Counted from the first letter of the stretch, positions 6,974 to 15,293 are shown. The stretch: 19,365 nt of DNA from JAMWZF01 sp041628615 (GCA_041628615.1 JBFKOW010000052.1:1-19365), one strand, 5' to 3'. Numbers and translations: made by a program. Notes: generated by a model from the letters alone, not told the origin.

Positions 6974-8068
6974 TCAGCCGAAGGTGCCGCTGACCCGGCC
7001 GACGAGCATGAAGGCCCGGGCGGTCCGGGTCTCGGCCAGCGCCGCCAGCTCGTCGTCGCTCGCGGTCGGCTCGAACCCCACCAGCATCTGGTCGAAGCGG
7101 CGCAGGAAGTGATGCGCGGTGTCGCGGAAGATCTGGTCCTCGCGCATCCGGCCGCTGGTCAGGGCGAGGCAGGACCGGTCCCGGATCCCGCCGAGCGGCG
7201 CCACCGCCTCGCCCCGCTCGCCCTGCGCGAATCGGCGCCAGAGATCGGGTTTCGCGCGGTCGGGGCGCAGGTCGTCCATGTAGATGCCGTCCTGGCTGAG
7301 CAGGGTGAGCACGTCCTGGCTGGCCTGCACCAGCAGGCGGGCCTGGCGGTCGCGCAGCGCCCGGCGCAGGGCGGCGAAACCCTCGTCGTCCTCCTCGTTG
7401 TCGGGGAAGTTCAGCGCCCGGATCAGATCGGCGGAGGCCAGCCGGGGCTGGCGATCCTCGGCCTGGGTGCCCAGCGCGAGGGACGGCTGGTCGCCGGTCT
7501 CGCGCTCGACCGGGGCGGGGGCGTGGAACGTTTCGGCGCGGCGCGTGGCGAAGGTGGCGAGCGCGGACTCGGTCTTCTGGGCGGCGCGGGCGATCTCGGT
7601 CAGCTTGCGTTCCATGCTCGCGGATCCGGCGCCCGAAAAGGCCGACTTCTGGCGGTCCTCGAGATAGGTCCGGCGCATTCCCTCGATCGCGGCGTGCAGG
7701 CGGCGGGCCTCGTCGCGCATGATCCGGGCCGAGCGGGCGGAGGCGGCGGCGACCCAGATCATCGCCACCGGCAGGAAGATCGCCATCAGGACGAGGACGA
7801 AGCGCAGCGGGTCGAAGCCCGCCTCGCCGCCGGGCATGAACAGGAAGAACAGGCCGACCGCGGCCATCCAGCCCAGCGACAGCACCGCGGCGATGGTTTC
7901 GCCGGGGCCGATGCCCCGGCTGGCGGGGATCCTGGCGTCGAGGTCGGTCATCGGTGGCGGGTGATCGGTGTGCTGACCGGCGCCTTGCCCCGCAGTCTCC
8001 GCATCTCCCGGCGCCGCCGGGGCGGACGCGGTCCGCAGAAGGGTCGGGGGTCGCGGCGCGTCGGCCAT
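6974..8068 (-). CDS. Conserved two-helix membrane protein downstream of greA
   Basis: The protein has 364 residues and I do not recognise a named family, though it looks like a conserved Rhodobacterales protein. Residues 1-50 are Pro/Ala-rich and probably disordered. Helices at about 57-78 and 89-110 flank a short loop. A charged, likely coiled-coil stretch covers about 112-175 (SARIMRDEARRLHAAIEGM and the following ERKLTEIARAAQK). The cytoplasmic C-terminal part has a soluble domain with LIRALNFPDNEEDDEGF, LVQASQDVLTLLSQDGIYMDDL, RDRSCLALTSGRMREDQIFRD and HHFLRRFDQMLVGFEP. The ATG at 8068 has GAGG six bases upstream within the greA tail; the in-frame ATG at 7951 is an alternative without equal support. 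It starts 8 bases after the greA stop, indicating one operon. Confidence 0.8.
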   Translation of the reverse strand: MADAPRPPTLLRTASAPAAPGDAETAGQGAGQHTDHPPPMTDLDARIPASRGIGPGETIAAVLSLGWMAAVGLFFLFMPGGEAGFDPLRFVLVLMAIFLPVAMIWVAAASARSARIMRDEARRLHAAIEGMRRTYLEDRQKSAFSGAGSASMERKLTEIARAAQKTESALATFATRRAETFHAPAPVERETGDQPSLALGTQAEDRQPRLASADLIRALNFPDNEEDDEGFAALRRALRDRQARLLVQASQDVLTLLSQDGIYMDDLRPDRAKPDLWRRFAQGERGEAVAPLGGIRDRSCLALTSGRMREDQIFRDTAHHFLRRFDQMLVGFEPTASDDELAALAETRTARAFMLVGRVSGTFG

Positions 8069-8076
8069 GGCGGACC

Positions 8077-8547
8077 TCAGATGTAGGAGACGGAGAGGAT
8101 CTCGTAGTACTTCTCGCCGCCCGGGGTGCGGACCTCGATGCTGTCGCCTTCTTCCTTGCCGATCAGGGCGCGGGCGATCGGGGACATCAGGTTGAGCTTG
8201 CCCGACGCGATGTCGGCCTCGTATTCGCCGACGATCTGGTAGGTCTTCTCTTCCTCGGTGTCCTCGTCGACAAGCTGGACCGTGGCGCCGAACTTGATCG
8301 GGCCGGACAGCTTGGACGGGTCGATCACCTCGGCGAGCGAGATCACCCCCTCGAGTTCCTTGATCCGGCCCTCGATGAAGCTCTGCTTCTCCTTCGCCGA
8401 GTGATACTCGGCATTCTCGGACAGGTCGCCATGCTCGCGCGCCTCGGCGATCGCACGGATGATCGCGGGGCGTTCGACGGACTTCAGGTGCTTGAGTTCG
8501 GCGTCGATCTTGTCGAAGCCGGACCGGGTCAGCGGAATCTTGTCCAT
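8077..8547 (-). CDS. greA: GreA transcription elongation factor
   Basis: GreA rescues backtracked RNA polymerase by inserting its coiled coil into the secondary channel and stimulating transcript cleavage. The 156-residue protein begins [21 protein letters not shown], carries the coiled-coil tip [16 protein letters not shown] with the catalytic acidic pair Asp/Glu, and ends in the FKBP-like domain with [23 protein letters not shown]. Length and motifs are standard. The ATG at 8547 has GAGG five bases upstream. A longer frame to 8592 adds 15 residues that do not fit the family. It leads into the two-helix membrane protein gene. GreA is cytoplasmic. Confidence 0.97.
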   Translation of the reverse strand: MDKIPLTRSGFDKIDAELKHLKSVERPAIIRAIAEAREHGDLSENAEYHSAKEKQSFIEGRIKELEGVISLAEVIDPSKLSGPIKFGATVQLVDEDTEEEKTYQIVGEYEADIASGKLNLMSPIARALIGKEEGDSIEVRTPGGEKYYEILSVSYI

Positions 8548-8632
8548 CGCATCCTCGTCAACTGCCTGCACGGCGCCCCGAACGGGCCGCATCGAACTGA
8601 CACGACATAGAGGCTGAGGTCCAGAGGCTTAA

Positions 8633-8664
8633 GGACCGGCCCGGCGGCGGGACCGGCCCGGCGG
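8633..8664. repeat. 15-base direct repeat in the greA/ETF-QO divergent region
   Basis: GGACCGGCCCGGCGG occurs at 8633-8647 and again at 8650-8664, separated by two bases, so the period is 17. It lies in the 243-base gap between the divergent greA and flavoprotein genes. The copies are GC-rich and internally near-symmetric (CCGGCCCGG). Elsewhere in this gap I see TTGACG at 8741-8746, a possible -35 for the flavoprotein gene with only a poor -10 (TGAAGC at 8764-8769). The function of the repeat is unknown. Confidence 0.5.
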
Positions 8665-8790
8665 ATGGCGGCACCGCACTGCAAAGTAACGCTGTGTCGC
8701 AATTGCAGCGAAGGCCCATGTCGACTAACCCGGAGGCAAGTTGACGCCGAGGTCAAGCCCGGCTGAAGCGGTGACGCAGAGGAGATGACG

Positions 8791-10452
8791 ATGATGGACG
8801 GCACCGGGATCGAGCGCGAATCGATGGAGTACGACGTCGTGATCGTGGGCGCCGGCCCCGCCGGCCTGAGCGCCGCGATCCGGCTCAAGCAGATCGACCC
8901 CGATCTCGGGGTCATCGTGCTGGAAAAGGGCTCGGAAGTGGGGGCGCATATCCTGTCCGGCGCGGTGCTCGACACCAGCGGCCTCGACGCGCTTCTGCCC
9001 GACTGGAAGGACCGCGGCGCGCCGGTCACCGTCCCGGTCGGCGAGGACAACTTCTACATGCTGGGCGAGGCCGGGAAACTCCGCATCCCGAACGCGATCA
9101 TGCCGCCGCTGATGTCGAACCACGGCACCTACATCGTGTCGATGGGCAATGTCTGCCGCTGGATGGCCGAGCAGGCCGAGGCGCTGGGCGTCGAGATCTT
9201 TCCCGGCATGGCCTGTTCGGACCTCGTGTTCGGCGAGGACGGCGCGGTGCGCGGAGTGATCGCCGGCGAATTCGGGCGCAACCCCGACGGCACGCCGGGT
9301 GACGGCTACGAGCCCGGCATGGAGCTTCTCGGCAAGTATGTCCTGCTGTCCGAGGGCGTGCGCGGGTCGCTGTCCAAGCAGGTGATCGCGAAATACAAGC
9401 TCGACGCCGATGCGGAGCCGCAGAAATACGGCCTCGGCATGAAGGAGCTGTGGGAGATCGACCCCGCCAGGCACCGGGAAGGCACCGTCACCCACACGAT
9501 GGGCTGGCCGCTCGGTGGCAACGCCGGCGGCGGGTCGTTCATCTACCACCTCGACAACAACCAGGTCTATGTCGGCTTCGTCGTGCACCTGAACTACGAG
9601 AACCCCTACCTGTCGCCCTACGCCGAGTTCCAGCGGTTCAAGCACCACCCGATGGTCGCGGAGCTTCTGAAGGGCGGCAAGCGGATCGCCTACGGCGCGC
9701 GGGCGATCTCGGAGGGCGGCTGGCAGTCGATGCCGAAGCTGGCCTTCCCCGGCGGTGCGCTGCTCGGCTGTTCCGCCGGGATGGTCAACGTGCCGCGGAT
9801 CAAGGGCAACCACAACGCCATGCTGTCCGGGATCGCGGCCGCCGAGGCCGCCGCCGAGGCGATCGCCGCCGGCCGGTCCGGCGACCTGCTGGACAGCTAC
9901 GAGGCGAAGGTCCGCGGCGGCCCGATCGCGAAGGACCTCAAGCGCGTCCGCAACGTCAAGCCGCTCTGGTCGCGCTACGGCCTGCTCGCCTCGCTGGGGC
10001 TCGGCGGGTTCGACATGTGGACCAACAACCTGTTCGGGCTGTCGCTGCTCGGCACCCTGCGCCACGGCAAGACCGACGCGGCGGCGACCGGAGAGGCGGC
10101 GAAGTTCGCCCCGATCGACTATCCCAAGCCCGACGGCAAGCTGTCCTTCGACCGGCTGACCAACGTGTCCTTCTCGATGACCAACCACGAGGAAAGCCAG
10201 CCGGCCCACCTTCGGCTGGCCGACCCGGGCATCCCGATCGCGGTGAACCTGCCGAAATACGCCGAGCCGGCGCAGCGCTACTGCCCGGCCGGGGTCTACG
10301 AGGTGGTGCAGGAAGCCGGGCAGGACCCGCGCTTCGTCATCAACTTCCAGAACTGCGTCCACTGCAAGACCTGCGACATCAAGGATCCGTCGCAGAACAT
10401 CACCTGGACGGTGCCGCAGGGCGGAGACGGGCCGAACTACCCGAACATGTAG
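8791..10452 (+). CDS. Electron-transfer flavoprotein-ubiquinone oxidoreductase
   Basis: ETF-QO takes electrons from reduced ETF, itself loaded by acyl-CoA and other dehydrogenases, and reduces ubiquinone at the membrane. The 553-residue protein has an FAD-binding GAGPAG at 20-25 after VVIVG. LEKGSEVGAHILSGAVL, GTHTMGWPL-like sequence and GCSAGMVNVPRIKGNHNAMLSG (split by a codon run in the middle) follow, as in the family. A C-terminal 4Fe-4S site is formed by Cys498, Cys522, Cys525 and Cys528 (RYCPAG and CVHCKTC). Four start ATGs or near-starts cluster: AGAGGAG at 8778-8784 directly abuts ATG 8785, so 8791 or 8794, at 6 or 9 bases spacing, is the better start. A hairpin follows the stop. Confidence 0.96.
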   Translation: MMDGTGIERESMEYDVVIVGAGPAGLSAAIRLKQIDPDLGVIVLEKGSEVGAHILSGAVLDTSGLDALLPDWKDRGAPVTVPVGEDNFYMLGEAGKLRIPNAIMPPLMSNHGTYIVSMGNVCRWMAEQAEALGVEIFPGMACSDLVFGEDGAVRGVIAGEFGRNPDGTPGDGYEPGMELLGKYVLLSEGVRGSLSKQVIAKYKLDADAEPQKYGLGMKELWEIDPARHREGTVTHTMGWPLGGNAGGGSFIYHLDNNQVYVGFVVHLNYENPYLSPYAEFQRFKHHPMVAELLKGGKRIAYGARAISEGGWQSMPKLAFPGGALLGCSAGMVNVPRIKGNHNAMLSGIAAAEAAAEAIAAGRSGDLLDSYEAKVRGGPIAKDLKRVRNVKPLWSRYGLLASLGLGGFDMWTNNLFGLSLLGTLRHGKTDAAATGEAAKFAPIDYPKPDGKLSFDRLTNVSFSMTNHEESQPAHLRLADPGIPIAVNLPKYAEPAQRYCPAGVYEVVQEAGQDPRFVINFQNCVHCKTCDIKDPSQNITWTVPQGGDGPNYPNM

Positions 10453-10469
10453 GCCGGATTTCGCAACGT

Positions 10470-10502
10470 GATCGCCGGTCCGGTGGACTCCGGGCCGGGA
10501 TC
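10470..10502 (+). terminator. Stable hairpin after the ETF-QO gene
   Basis: GATC at 10470-10473, then CCGGTCCGG at 10475-10483, pair with CCGGGCCGG at 10490-10498 and GATC at 10499-10502, leaving a six-base loop TGGACT. The stem has about 13 pairs, one bulged G and one G-U pair. It starts 17 bases after the ETF-QO stop. No U-tract follows, so it could be a Rho-independent terminator of atypical form, an mRNA 3'-end stabiliser, or an operator for the next gene. A TATGGT at 10508-10513 just after it could be a -10 for the TPR gene. Confidence 0.45.
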
Positions 10503-10548
10503 GCTCCTATGGTCCGGTCTCGCAGGCAGCAAATCCGGAACGGATCAG

Positions 10549-12246
10549 ATGAGACATTGGGCAACGGGTCTGTGCACGGCCCTCGCCGTCGCGATTGCCG
10601 CCCCGGCATCCGCGCAGCAGGGGGCGGGGGACTACCTCGCGGCACGCAGCGCCGCCGCGGCCAACGATTTCGCCAATGCGGCGGTCTTCTTCACCCGCGC
10701 GCTCGGCCACGATCCGGGCAATCTGCAATTGCTGGACAGCACCATCGCCGCCCATGTCGGGCTCGGCCAGTTCGAGCGCGCGCTGGGCCCGGCGGACCGG
10801 CTGGTCGCCGCCGGCGGGGCGAGCCAGTTCGCCTTCCTCGTCCGCCAGGTCGAAGGCGCCCGGCGCGGGGACTGGACCGGACTGCAGCAGCGGATCGACG
10901 GCGGCGAGTCGATCGGACCGCTGGTCGACGGGCTGGCGCGGGCCTGGGCCCTTGTCGGCGAAGGCCGGATGAGCGCCGCGCTCGACGCCTTCGACGCGGT
11001 CATCGAGTCGCGCGGGCTGCGCGCCTTCGGCCTCTACCACAAGGCCCTGGCGCTGGCCGCCGTCGGCGACCTCGAGGGCGCCGAGGCGATCTTCGCGCTT
11101 CCGCCGACCGCCGGGATGCAGCGCACCCGCCGTTCCACGCTGGCCGAGGCCGAGGTGCTGGCCCGCATGGGCCGGACCGCGGACGCGGTGGCCCTGCTGG
11201 ACGCGGTCTTCGGACCCGAGGCCGACGCGCCGGTCACCGCCCTGCGCGACCGGATCTCCGGCGGCGAGACGCTGACCGCCGGCCTTGTTCCCGACGCGCA
11301 GGCCGGCATCGCCGAAGCCTACCTGTCGGTCGCCGGCGCGCTCGACGGGGAAACCGCCGACAGTTACACGCTGGCCTATGTCCGCGCCGCGCTTGCGCTG
11401 CGGCCCGACGACGTCGACAGCGTGCTGCTGACTGCCGCCCTGCTGGAGCGCCTCGGCCAGTACGGGCTCGCGGACGAGACCTACCGGATGATCGACCGGG
11501 AGGATCCCGCCTTTGCAAGCGCCGAGACCGGCCGCGCGGAGGTGCTGCGCAAGGCCGGCCGGATCGAGGCGGCGACGGAGGTGCTGCGCGCCCTCGCCCG
11601 GTCTCACCCGGACATGGCCGGCGTCCACCTCAACCTCGGCAACATCCTGAGGGACGCGGGCGACGACGCCGGCGCGGAGGCGGCCTACACCACGACCCTC
11701 GGGCTGCTGCCCGAGTCCGACGGCTCGGTCTGGCTGGCGCATTACCTGCGCGGCGTGGTGCGCCACCGGCAGGACGACTGGCCCGGCGCCGAGGCCGACT
11801 TCCGCGCCGCGCTCGCGCTGCAGCCGGACCACCCGCAGGTGCTCAACTACCTCGGGTATTCGCTGGTCGAGCGGAACGAGCAACTGGACGAAGCCCTCGG
11901 CATGATCGAGCGCGCGGTGGCGCAGCGGCCCGACAACGGCGCGATCGTGGACAGCCTCGGCTGGGTGCTGTTCCGGCTCGGCCAGTATGGCGAGGCGGTC
12001 ACCCATCTCGAACGGGCGGCCGAGCTGGAACCGATGGAGGCGGTGATCAACGATCACCTGGGCGATGCCTTCTGGGCGGTCGGCCGGCTGATCGAGGCCG
12101 AGTTCCAGTGGAACCGGGCGCTGTCGCTGTCGACCGACGACGAGGAAACCGCGCGGATCCGCCGGAAGCTCGAGATCGGGCTCGACGCGGTCCTCGCCGA
12201 GGAGGGGGCGGCGCCGCTGATCCGGGTCGCCGGCGACGATGGCTGA
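10549..12246 (+). CDS. Secreted tetratricopeptide-repeat protein
   Basis: This is a 565-residue protein with a Sec signal peptide (MRHWATGLCTALAVAIAAPA, then SA) and likely cleavage after Ala22 before QQ, so it should act in the periplasm. The rest is helical repeats. The clearest TPR units lie at about 356-530, including HLNLGNILRDAGDDAGAEAAY, LNYLGYSLVERNEQLDEAL, DSLGWVLFRLGQYGEAVTHL and DHLGDAFWAVGRLIEAEFQW. Weaker repeats fill residues 25-350. Such proteins bind partners, and the family often sits beside ispE in Rhodobacteraceae; its own role is unknown. The ATG at 10549 is chosen because the signal peptide begins there; an in-frame ATG at 10468 would put 27 odd residues before it. It overlaps ispE by 8 bases. 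Confidence 0.88.
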   Translation: MRHWATGLCTALAVAIAAPASAQQGAGDYLAARSAAAANDFANAAVFFTRALGHDPGNLQLLDSTIAAHVGLGQFERALGPADRLVAAGGASQFAFLVRQVEGARRGDWTGLQQRIDGGESIGPLVDGLARAWALVGEGRMSAALDAFDAVIESRGLRAFGLYHKALALAAVGDLEGAEAIFALPPTAGMQRTRRSTLAEAEVLARMGRTADAVALLDAVFGPEADAPVTALRDRISGGETLTAGLVPDAQAGIAEAYLSVAGALDGETADSYTLAYVRAALALRPDDVDSVLLTAALLERLGQYGLADETYRMIDREDPAFASAETGRAEVLRKAGRIEAATEVLRALARSHPDMAGVHLNLGNILRDAGDDAGAEAAYTTTLGLLPESDGSVWLAHYLRGVVRHRQDDWPGAEADFRAALALQPDHPQVLNYLGYSLVERNEQLDEALGMIERAVAQRPDNGAIVDSLGWVLFRLGQYGEAVTHLERAAELEPMEAVINDHLGDAFWAVGRLIEAEFQWNRALSLSTDDEETARIRRKLEIGLDAVLAEEGAAPLIRVAGDDG

Positions 12247-13120
12247 CCCGCTGCGGCCCAGCGCGCCCCTGCGGACCCTTGCGCCGGCCAAGGTCAACCT
12301 GACGCTGCACGTGACCGGCCAGCGGGACAACGGCTACCACGACCTCGACAGCCTCGTGGTCTTCGCCGGGATCGGCGACACGATCACGGCGCGGGCCTCG
12401 ACGGACCTGACCCTGACCGTGACCGGGCCGTTCTCGGACGGCGTGCCCGACGACGGGCGCAACCTCGTCCTGCGCGCGGCCGAGGCGCTGCGCGCCGGCC
12501 GGGAGGGCGTGCCGGGCGCGGCCCTGACGCTCGAAAAGGCGCTGCCGCACGCGGCCGGGCTTGGCTCCGGGTCGTCCGACGCCGCCGCCGTGCTGCCCTT
12601 GCTTGCCGGGCTCTGGGGTCTGCCGGCGCCGAAGGTCACCGATCCGCTCGCCATGTCGCTGGGGGCCGATGTGCCGGTCTGCATGGCCCAGCCGCGCGCG
12701 ATGCGGATGCGGGGGATCGGCGAGCGGCTCAGCCATGCGCCGGCCTTGCCCGACTGCGCGCTGGTTCTCGTCAATCCCGGCGTCAGCGTCCCCACCGCCG
12801 AGGTCTTCGCCGGGCTGAAGCAGGTCCACAACCCGCCGATGGGCTCGATACCGAAGGGCATGGATCTCGACGGGTTCGCCGAATGGCTGGCGCATCAACG
12901 CAACGACCTGACCGAGGCCGCCACCGCGCGCGCGCACGAGATCGGAACGGCGCTGGGCCTGCTGCGGCGGCAGCCCTTCGTGCGCTGGGCGGGGATGTCG
13001 GGGTCCGGGGCGACCTGCGTCGGCCTGGTCCGGGACATGGACCACGCCCGGCGGGTCGCCCGCGCGATCCAGGTGTCGCAGATGGCATGGTGGGTGGCCC
13101 CGGCGCCACTGCTGCGATGA
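12239..13120 (+). CDS. ispE: IspE, 4-diphosphocytidyl-2-C-methyl-D-erythritol kinase
   Basis: IspE phosphorylates the 2-hydroxyl of CDP-methylerythritol with ATP in the non-mevalonate isoprenoid pathway. The 293-residue protein shows APAKVNL with the catalytic Lys18, RDNGYHDLDSLVVF, and the GHMP glycine-rich ATP loop GLGSGSSDAA at 107-116. SLGADVPVC with the catalytic Asp144 and the C-terminal GMSGSGATCVGL are also present. The second Gly of the usual GLGGGSSDAA is Ser here, a mild variation. The ATG at 12239 lies inside the end of the TPR gene, an 8-base overlap that suggests coupled translation. The gene converges on the polyprenyl synthase gene. Confidence 0.97.
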   Translation: MADPLRPSAPLRTLAPAKVNLTLHVTGQRDNGYHDLDSLVVFAGIGDTITARASTDLTLTVTGPFSDGVPDDGRNLVLRAAEALRAGREGVPGAALTLEKALPHAAGLGSGSSDAAAVLPLLAGLWGLPAPKVTDPLAMSLGADVPVCMAQPRAMRMRGIGERLSHAPALPDCALVLVNPGVSVPTAEVFAGLKQVHNPPMGSIPKGMDLDGFAEWLAHQRNDLTEAATARAHEIGTALGLLRRQPFVRWAGMSGSGATCVGLVRDMDHARRVARAIQVSQMAWWVAPAPLLR

Positions 13121-13141
13121 CCGGAGAGGTCGGAAGCCGGA

Positions 13142-14149
13142 TCAGTTGAGCCGCGCGACCACGTAGTCGGCGAGGTCGACGAGGATGCCTCGCAGCTCGG
13201 TCTCGGGCAGCCCCGAAAGCGCCGCCCGCGCCCGCCCCGCCCAGTCCAGCGCGTCGTTCCGCGCCGCCGCCATGGCGCCCCGCCGGTGCAGGATGTCCAG
13301 CGCTTCGTGCAGGTCCGACGGCGCCTGGTCGCCCTTGCCGATGGTGCGGCGCCAGAACGCCCGCTCCTCGGGATCGGCGGCGGCGATGGCCTTGATGACC
13401 GGCAGCGTGAGCTTCCGCTCGCGGAAGTCGTCGCCGATGTTCTTGCCGGTGCCCGCGCCGGCGCCGTAGTCGAGCAGGTCGTCGGCGATCTGGAAGGCGA
13501 TGCCCAGCGCGTCGCCGTAGGCGAACAGCGCGCGGGTCACCGGTTCGGGCTGTCCGGCGATCACCCCGCCCACTTCGGTCGCGGCGGAAAACAGCGCCGC
13601 GGTCTTGCCGCGGACGATCTTGAAATAGGTGTCCTCGGTCGTGCCCACGTCCCGTGCGGCCGTCAGTTGCAGCACCTCGCCCTCGGCGATCGTGGCGGCG
13701 GCGTTGGCGAGGATGTCGAGCACCCGCAGCGACCCGGTCTCGACCATCAACTGGAACGACCGGGCGAAGAGGTAGTCGCCGACCAGAACGCTCGACGGGT
13801 TGTCCCACAGCAGGTTCGCGGTGGGCCGGCCCCGGCGCTGTTCGCTTTCGTCGACCACGTCGTCATGCAGCAGCGTCGCGGTGTGGATGAATTCGACCGT
13901 CGCGGCGAGCTTCACGTGGTTGCCGCCCTCGTAGCCGCACATCCGGGCCGCCGCGAGGGTCAGCATCGGGCGCAGGCGCTTGCCGCCGGCCTCGACGAGG
14001 TGGCGGGTCACCTCCGGGATCCGCGGGGCGTGTTCCGAGGCCATCCGCTTGGCAATCAGCGCGGAGACTTCGGCCATGTCGTCGGCCAGCAGCGCGGCCA
14101 GCCGCTCGTGCGGCTTCGTCGCGGCGTCGGGCTGACTATCGAGGGTCAT
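13142..14149 (-). CDS. Long-chain polyprenyl diphosphate synthase (ubiquinone side chain)
   Basis: The 335-residue protein is a trans-prenyltransferase that extends allylic diphosphates with isopentenyl diphosphate. It shows GGKRLRPML, the first Asp-rich motif DDVVD at 96-100 (in HTATLLHDDVVDES), GDYLFARSF, GKTAALF, and the second Asp-rich motif DDLLD at 222-226, followed by GKNIGDDFRERKLTLP. Small residues (Ala and Thr) before the first motif leave room for a long chain. With the alphaproteobacterial context this suggests decaprenyl or solanesyl diphosphate for ubiquinone, but chain length is inference. The ATG at 14149 has GGAGA five bases upstream. The frame continues to 14614, but that part is antisense to other genes. 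It is divergent from the DUF2007 gene, 54 bases away. Confidence 0.93.
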   Translation of the reverse strand: MTLDSQPDAATKPHERLAALLADDMAEVSALIAKRMASEHAPRIPEVTRHLVEAGGKRLRPMLTLAAARMCGYEGGNHVKLAATVEFIHTATLLHDDVVDESEQRRGRPTANLLWDNPSSVLVGDYLFARSFQLMVETGSLRVLDILANAAATIAEGEVLQLTAARDVGTTEDTYFKIVRGKTAALFSAATEVGGVIAGQPEPVTRALFAYGDALGIAFQIADDLLDYGAGAGTGKNIGDDFRERKLTLPVIKAIAAADPEERAFWRRTIGKGDQAPSDLHEALDILHRRGAMAAARNDALDWAGRARAALSGLPETELRGILVDLADYVVARLN

Positions 14150-14203
14150 CGGGTCTCCGCTATCGGCTCGACAAGGGCCAGGGCCCCGCTCAATGTGACA
14201 TGC

Positions 14204-14419
14204 ATGAGAGAACTCCTGCGCAGCAACGATCCGACCGTCATCGCTTTCGCCCAAGCCCTGCTCGGCGGGGAGGGTATAGAGACCTTCGAGATGGACGTAA
14301 ACATGAGCGTTCTGGAAGGCAGCATCGGCATCCTGCCGCGGCGGATCATGGTGCGGGACAAGGACCATTTCCTTGCCGCGCAGGTGCTGCGCGACAATGA
14401 CATCGACGTCGGACGCTGA
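14204..14419 (+). CDS. DUF2007 family small protein
   Basis: This 71-residue protein is MRELLRSNDPTVIAFAQALL followed by an IETFEMDVNMSVLEGSIG section, then ILPRRIMVRDKDHFLAAQVL. The pattern MSVLEGSIGxLPRRxMV is the DUF2007 signature. The family has a ferredoxin-like fold with no proven role; some members are called putative signal-transducing proteins. The ATG at 14204 was chosen to match the family N-terminus; a GTG at 14195 would add three residues. Its last 23 bases overlap the methyltransferase gene start, so the two are likely co-expressed. This order next to the polyprenyl synthase gene is familiar from Rhodobacteraceae. Confidence 0.9.
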   Translation: MRELLRSNDPTVIAFAQALLGGEGIETFEMDVNMSVLEGSIGILPRRIMVRDKDHFLAAQVLRDNDIDVGR

Positions 14420-15152
14420 TCTCACGCGGGACGCGTTCCTCGGCGGTCGGGTCGTGCTGTGGCAGCCCCGGAACGGGTTCCGTTCGGGAATCGACGCGGT
14501 GTTCCTTGCCGCCGCGGTGCCGGCCCGGGCCGGGCAGTCCGCGCTCGACCTCGGCTGCGGCGCGGGGGCGGCGGGCGCCTGCCTGATGGCGCGGGTCCCG
14601 GGCGCGCAGGTCACCGGGGTCGAGGTTCAGCCGGACTACGCCGACCTCGCCCGCCGCAACGGGCTGTCCGAAGTGGTCACCGCGGACTTGCGGGACCTGC
14701 CGGCCGACCTGCGGGCGCGGGGCTTCGACCACGTGCTGATGAACCCGCCCTATTTCGACCGGACCGCTTCGACCGAGGCGGCGGAGGCGGGCCGCGACCG
14801 CGCCCGGGGCGGTGGGCCCGCGCTTCTCGGGGACTGGCTGGCGACGGGATCGAAGCGCCTGCGGCCCCGCGGCACGCTGACCGCGATCTACCGGGCGGAG
14901 GGGCTGCGCGGGCTGCTCGGCGCCCTGCCGGCCAGTCTCGGATCGGTCATCGTCCAGCCGCTGGCGCCGCGGGCCGGGCGCGCGGCGAGCCTGGTCCTGC
15001 TGCAGGCGACCAAGGGCGGACGGGCCGGTCTCAGGCTGAATCCGCCGCTGATTCTGCATGACGGAGACCGCCACCGGCGGGACGGCGACGACTACTCGGT
15101 CGCCGCCACCGGGATATTGCGCAATGCCGCGCCCCTGATCCTGCACGCTTAA
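14397..15152 (+). CDS. tRNA1(Val) adenine-N6 methyltransferase-like protein (TrmN6/COG4123)
   Basis: This 251-residue class I SAM-dependent methyltransferase has the SAM-binding ALDLGCGAG at 49-57. VEVQPDYADLARRNG follows, with the acidic residue for ribose binding, and the catalytic MNPPYF at 115-120 typical of N6-adenine or amino-group methylation. LWQPRNGFRSGIDAVFLAA at 21-39 is the characteristic COG4123 opening. E. coli TrmN6 modifies A37 of tRNA-Val; the exact target here is inferred. The ATG at 14397 overlaps the DUF2007 gene by 23 bases. A frame extension to 14373 adds eight residues without support. The last residues end close to the probable chain terminus of the family, so the gene looks intact. 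Confidence 0.88.
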   Translation: MTSTSDADLTRDAFLGGRVVLWQPRNGFRSGIDAVFLAAAVPARAGQSALDLGCGAGAAGACLMARVPGAQVTGVEVQPDYADLARRNGLSEVVTADLRDLPADLRARGFDHVLMNPPYFDRTASTEAAEAGRDRARGGGPALLGDWLATGSKRLRPRGTLTAIYRAEGLRGLLGALPASLGSVIVQPLAPRAGRAASLVLLQATKGGRAGLRLNPPLILHDGDRHRRDGDDYSVAATGILRNAAPLILHA

Positions 15153-15252
15153 CGGATTCGCAACGATTGGATGGGTTTGCTGCGAACTGGCGCCGGTCCG
15201 CTCACGAACCCGTTCCGGTGCTGCCGCGCAGCGTGACAACTGCCCGGTTCTG

Positions 15253-15268
15253 TGATGCACTCGCATCA
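15253..15268 (+). promoter_or_regulatory. Inverted repeat in the leader of the YdcH-like gene
   Basis: TGATGC at 15253-15258 and GCATCA at 15263-15268 form a perfect six-base inverted repeat around ACTC. It ends 25 bases before the ATG at 15294. GTGACA at 15233-15238 just upstream resembles a -35 (five of six). The repeat could be an operator near the transcript start or a short leader hairpin. The remainder of the 141-base gap from 15153 shows nothing else I can support. Confidence 0.35.
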
Positions 15269-15293
15269 TTCAGCGAACGAGATGGAGGACCCC

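Noticed and set aside
8741..8769. Possible sigma-70 promoter for ETF-QO (TTGACG, 17 bases, TGAAGC)
   Set aside because: The -35 is good but the -10 has only two matching bases, so it is not listed as a separate feature.
8725..10362. 545-codon minus-strand frame opposite ETF-QO
   Set aside because: Same reason: antisense to a well-supported flavoprotein gene, and the His/Arg/Val-rich translation has no motif.
9450..12302. Plus-strand frame of 950 codons overlapping ETF-QO and the TPR gene
   Set aside because: Out-of-frame shadow with low-complexity Arg/Gly/Pro content and no recognisable domain.
10507..12330. Long minus-strand frame (607 codons) antisense to the TPR and ispE genes
   Set aside because: High-GC antisense frames open easily; the translation is rich in Arg, Gly, Pro and His with no family motif, while the plus strand has clear TPR and GHMP-kinase signatures.
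14168..14196. Possible promoter for DUF2007 (TCGACA, 17 bases, CAATGT)
   Set aside because: Only the -35 is persuasive; the 54-base divergent gap shows nothing firmer.
13286..14203. Upstream extension of the DUF2007 frame over the polyprenyl synthase gene
   Set aside because: The extension is antisense to a real gene; DUF2007 similarity begins at 14204.
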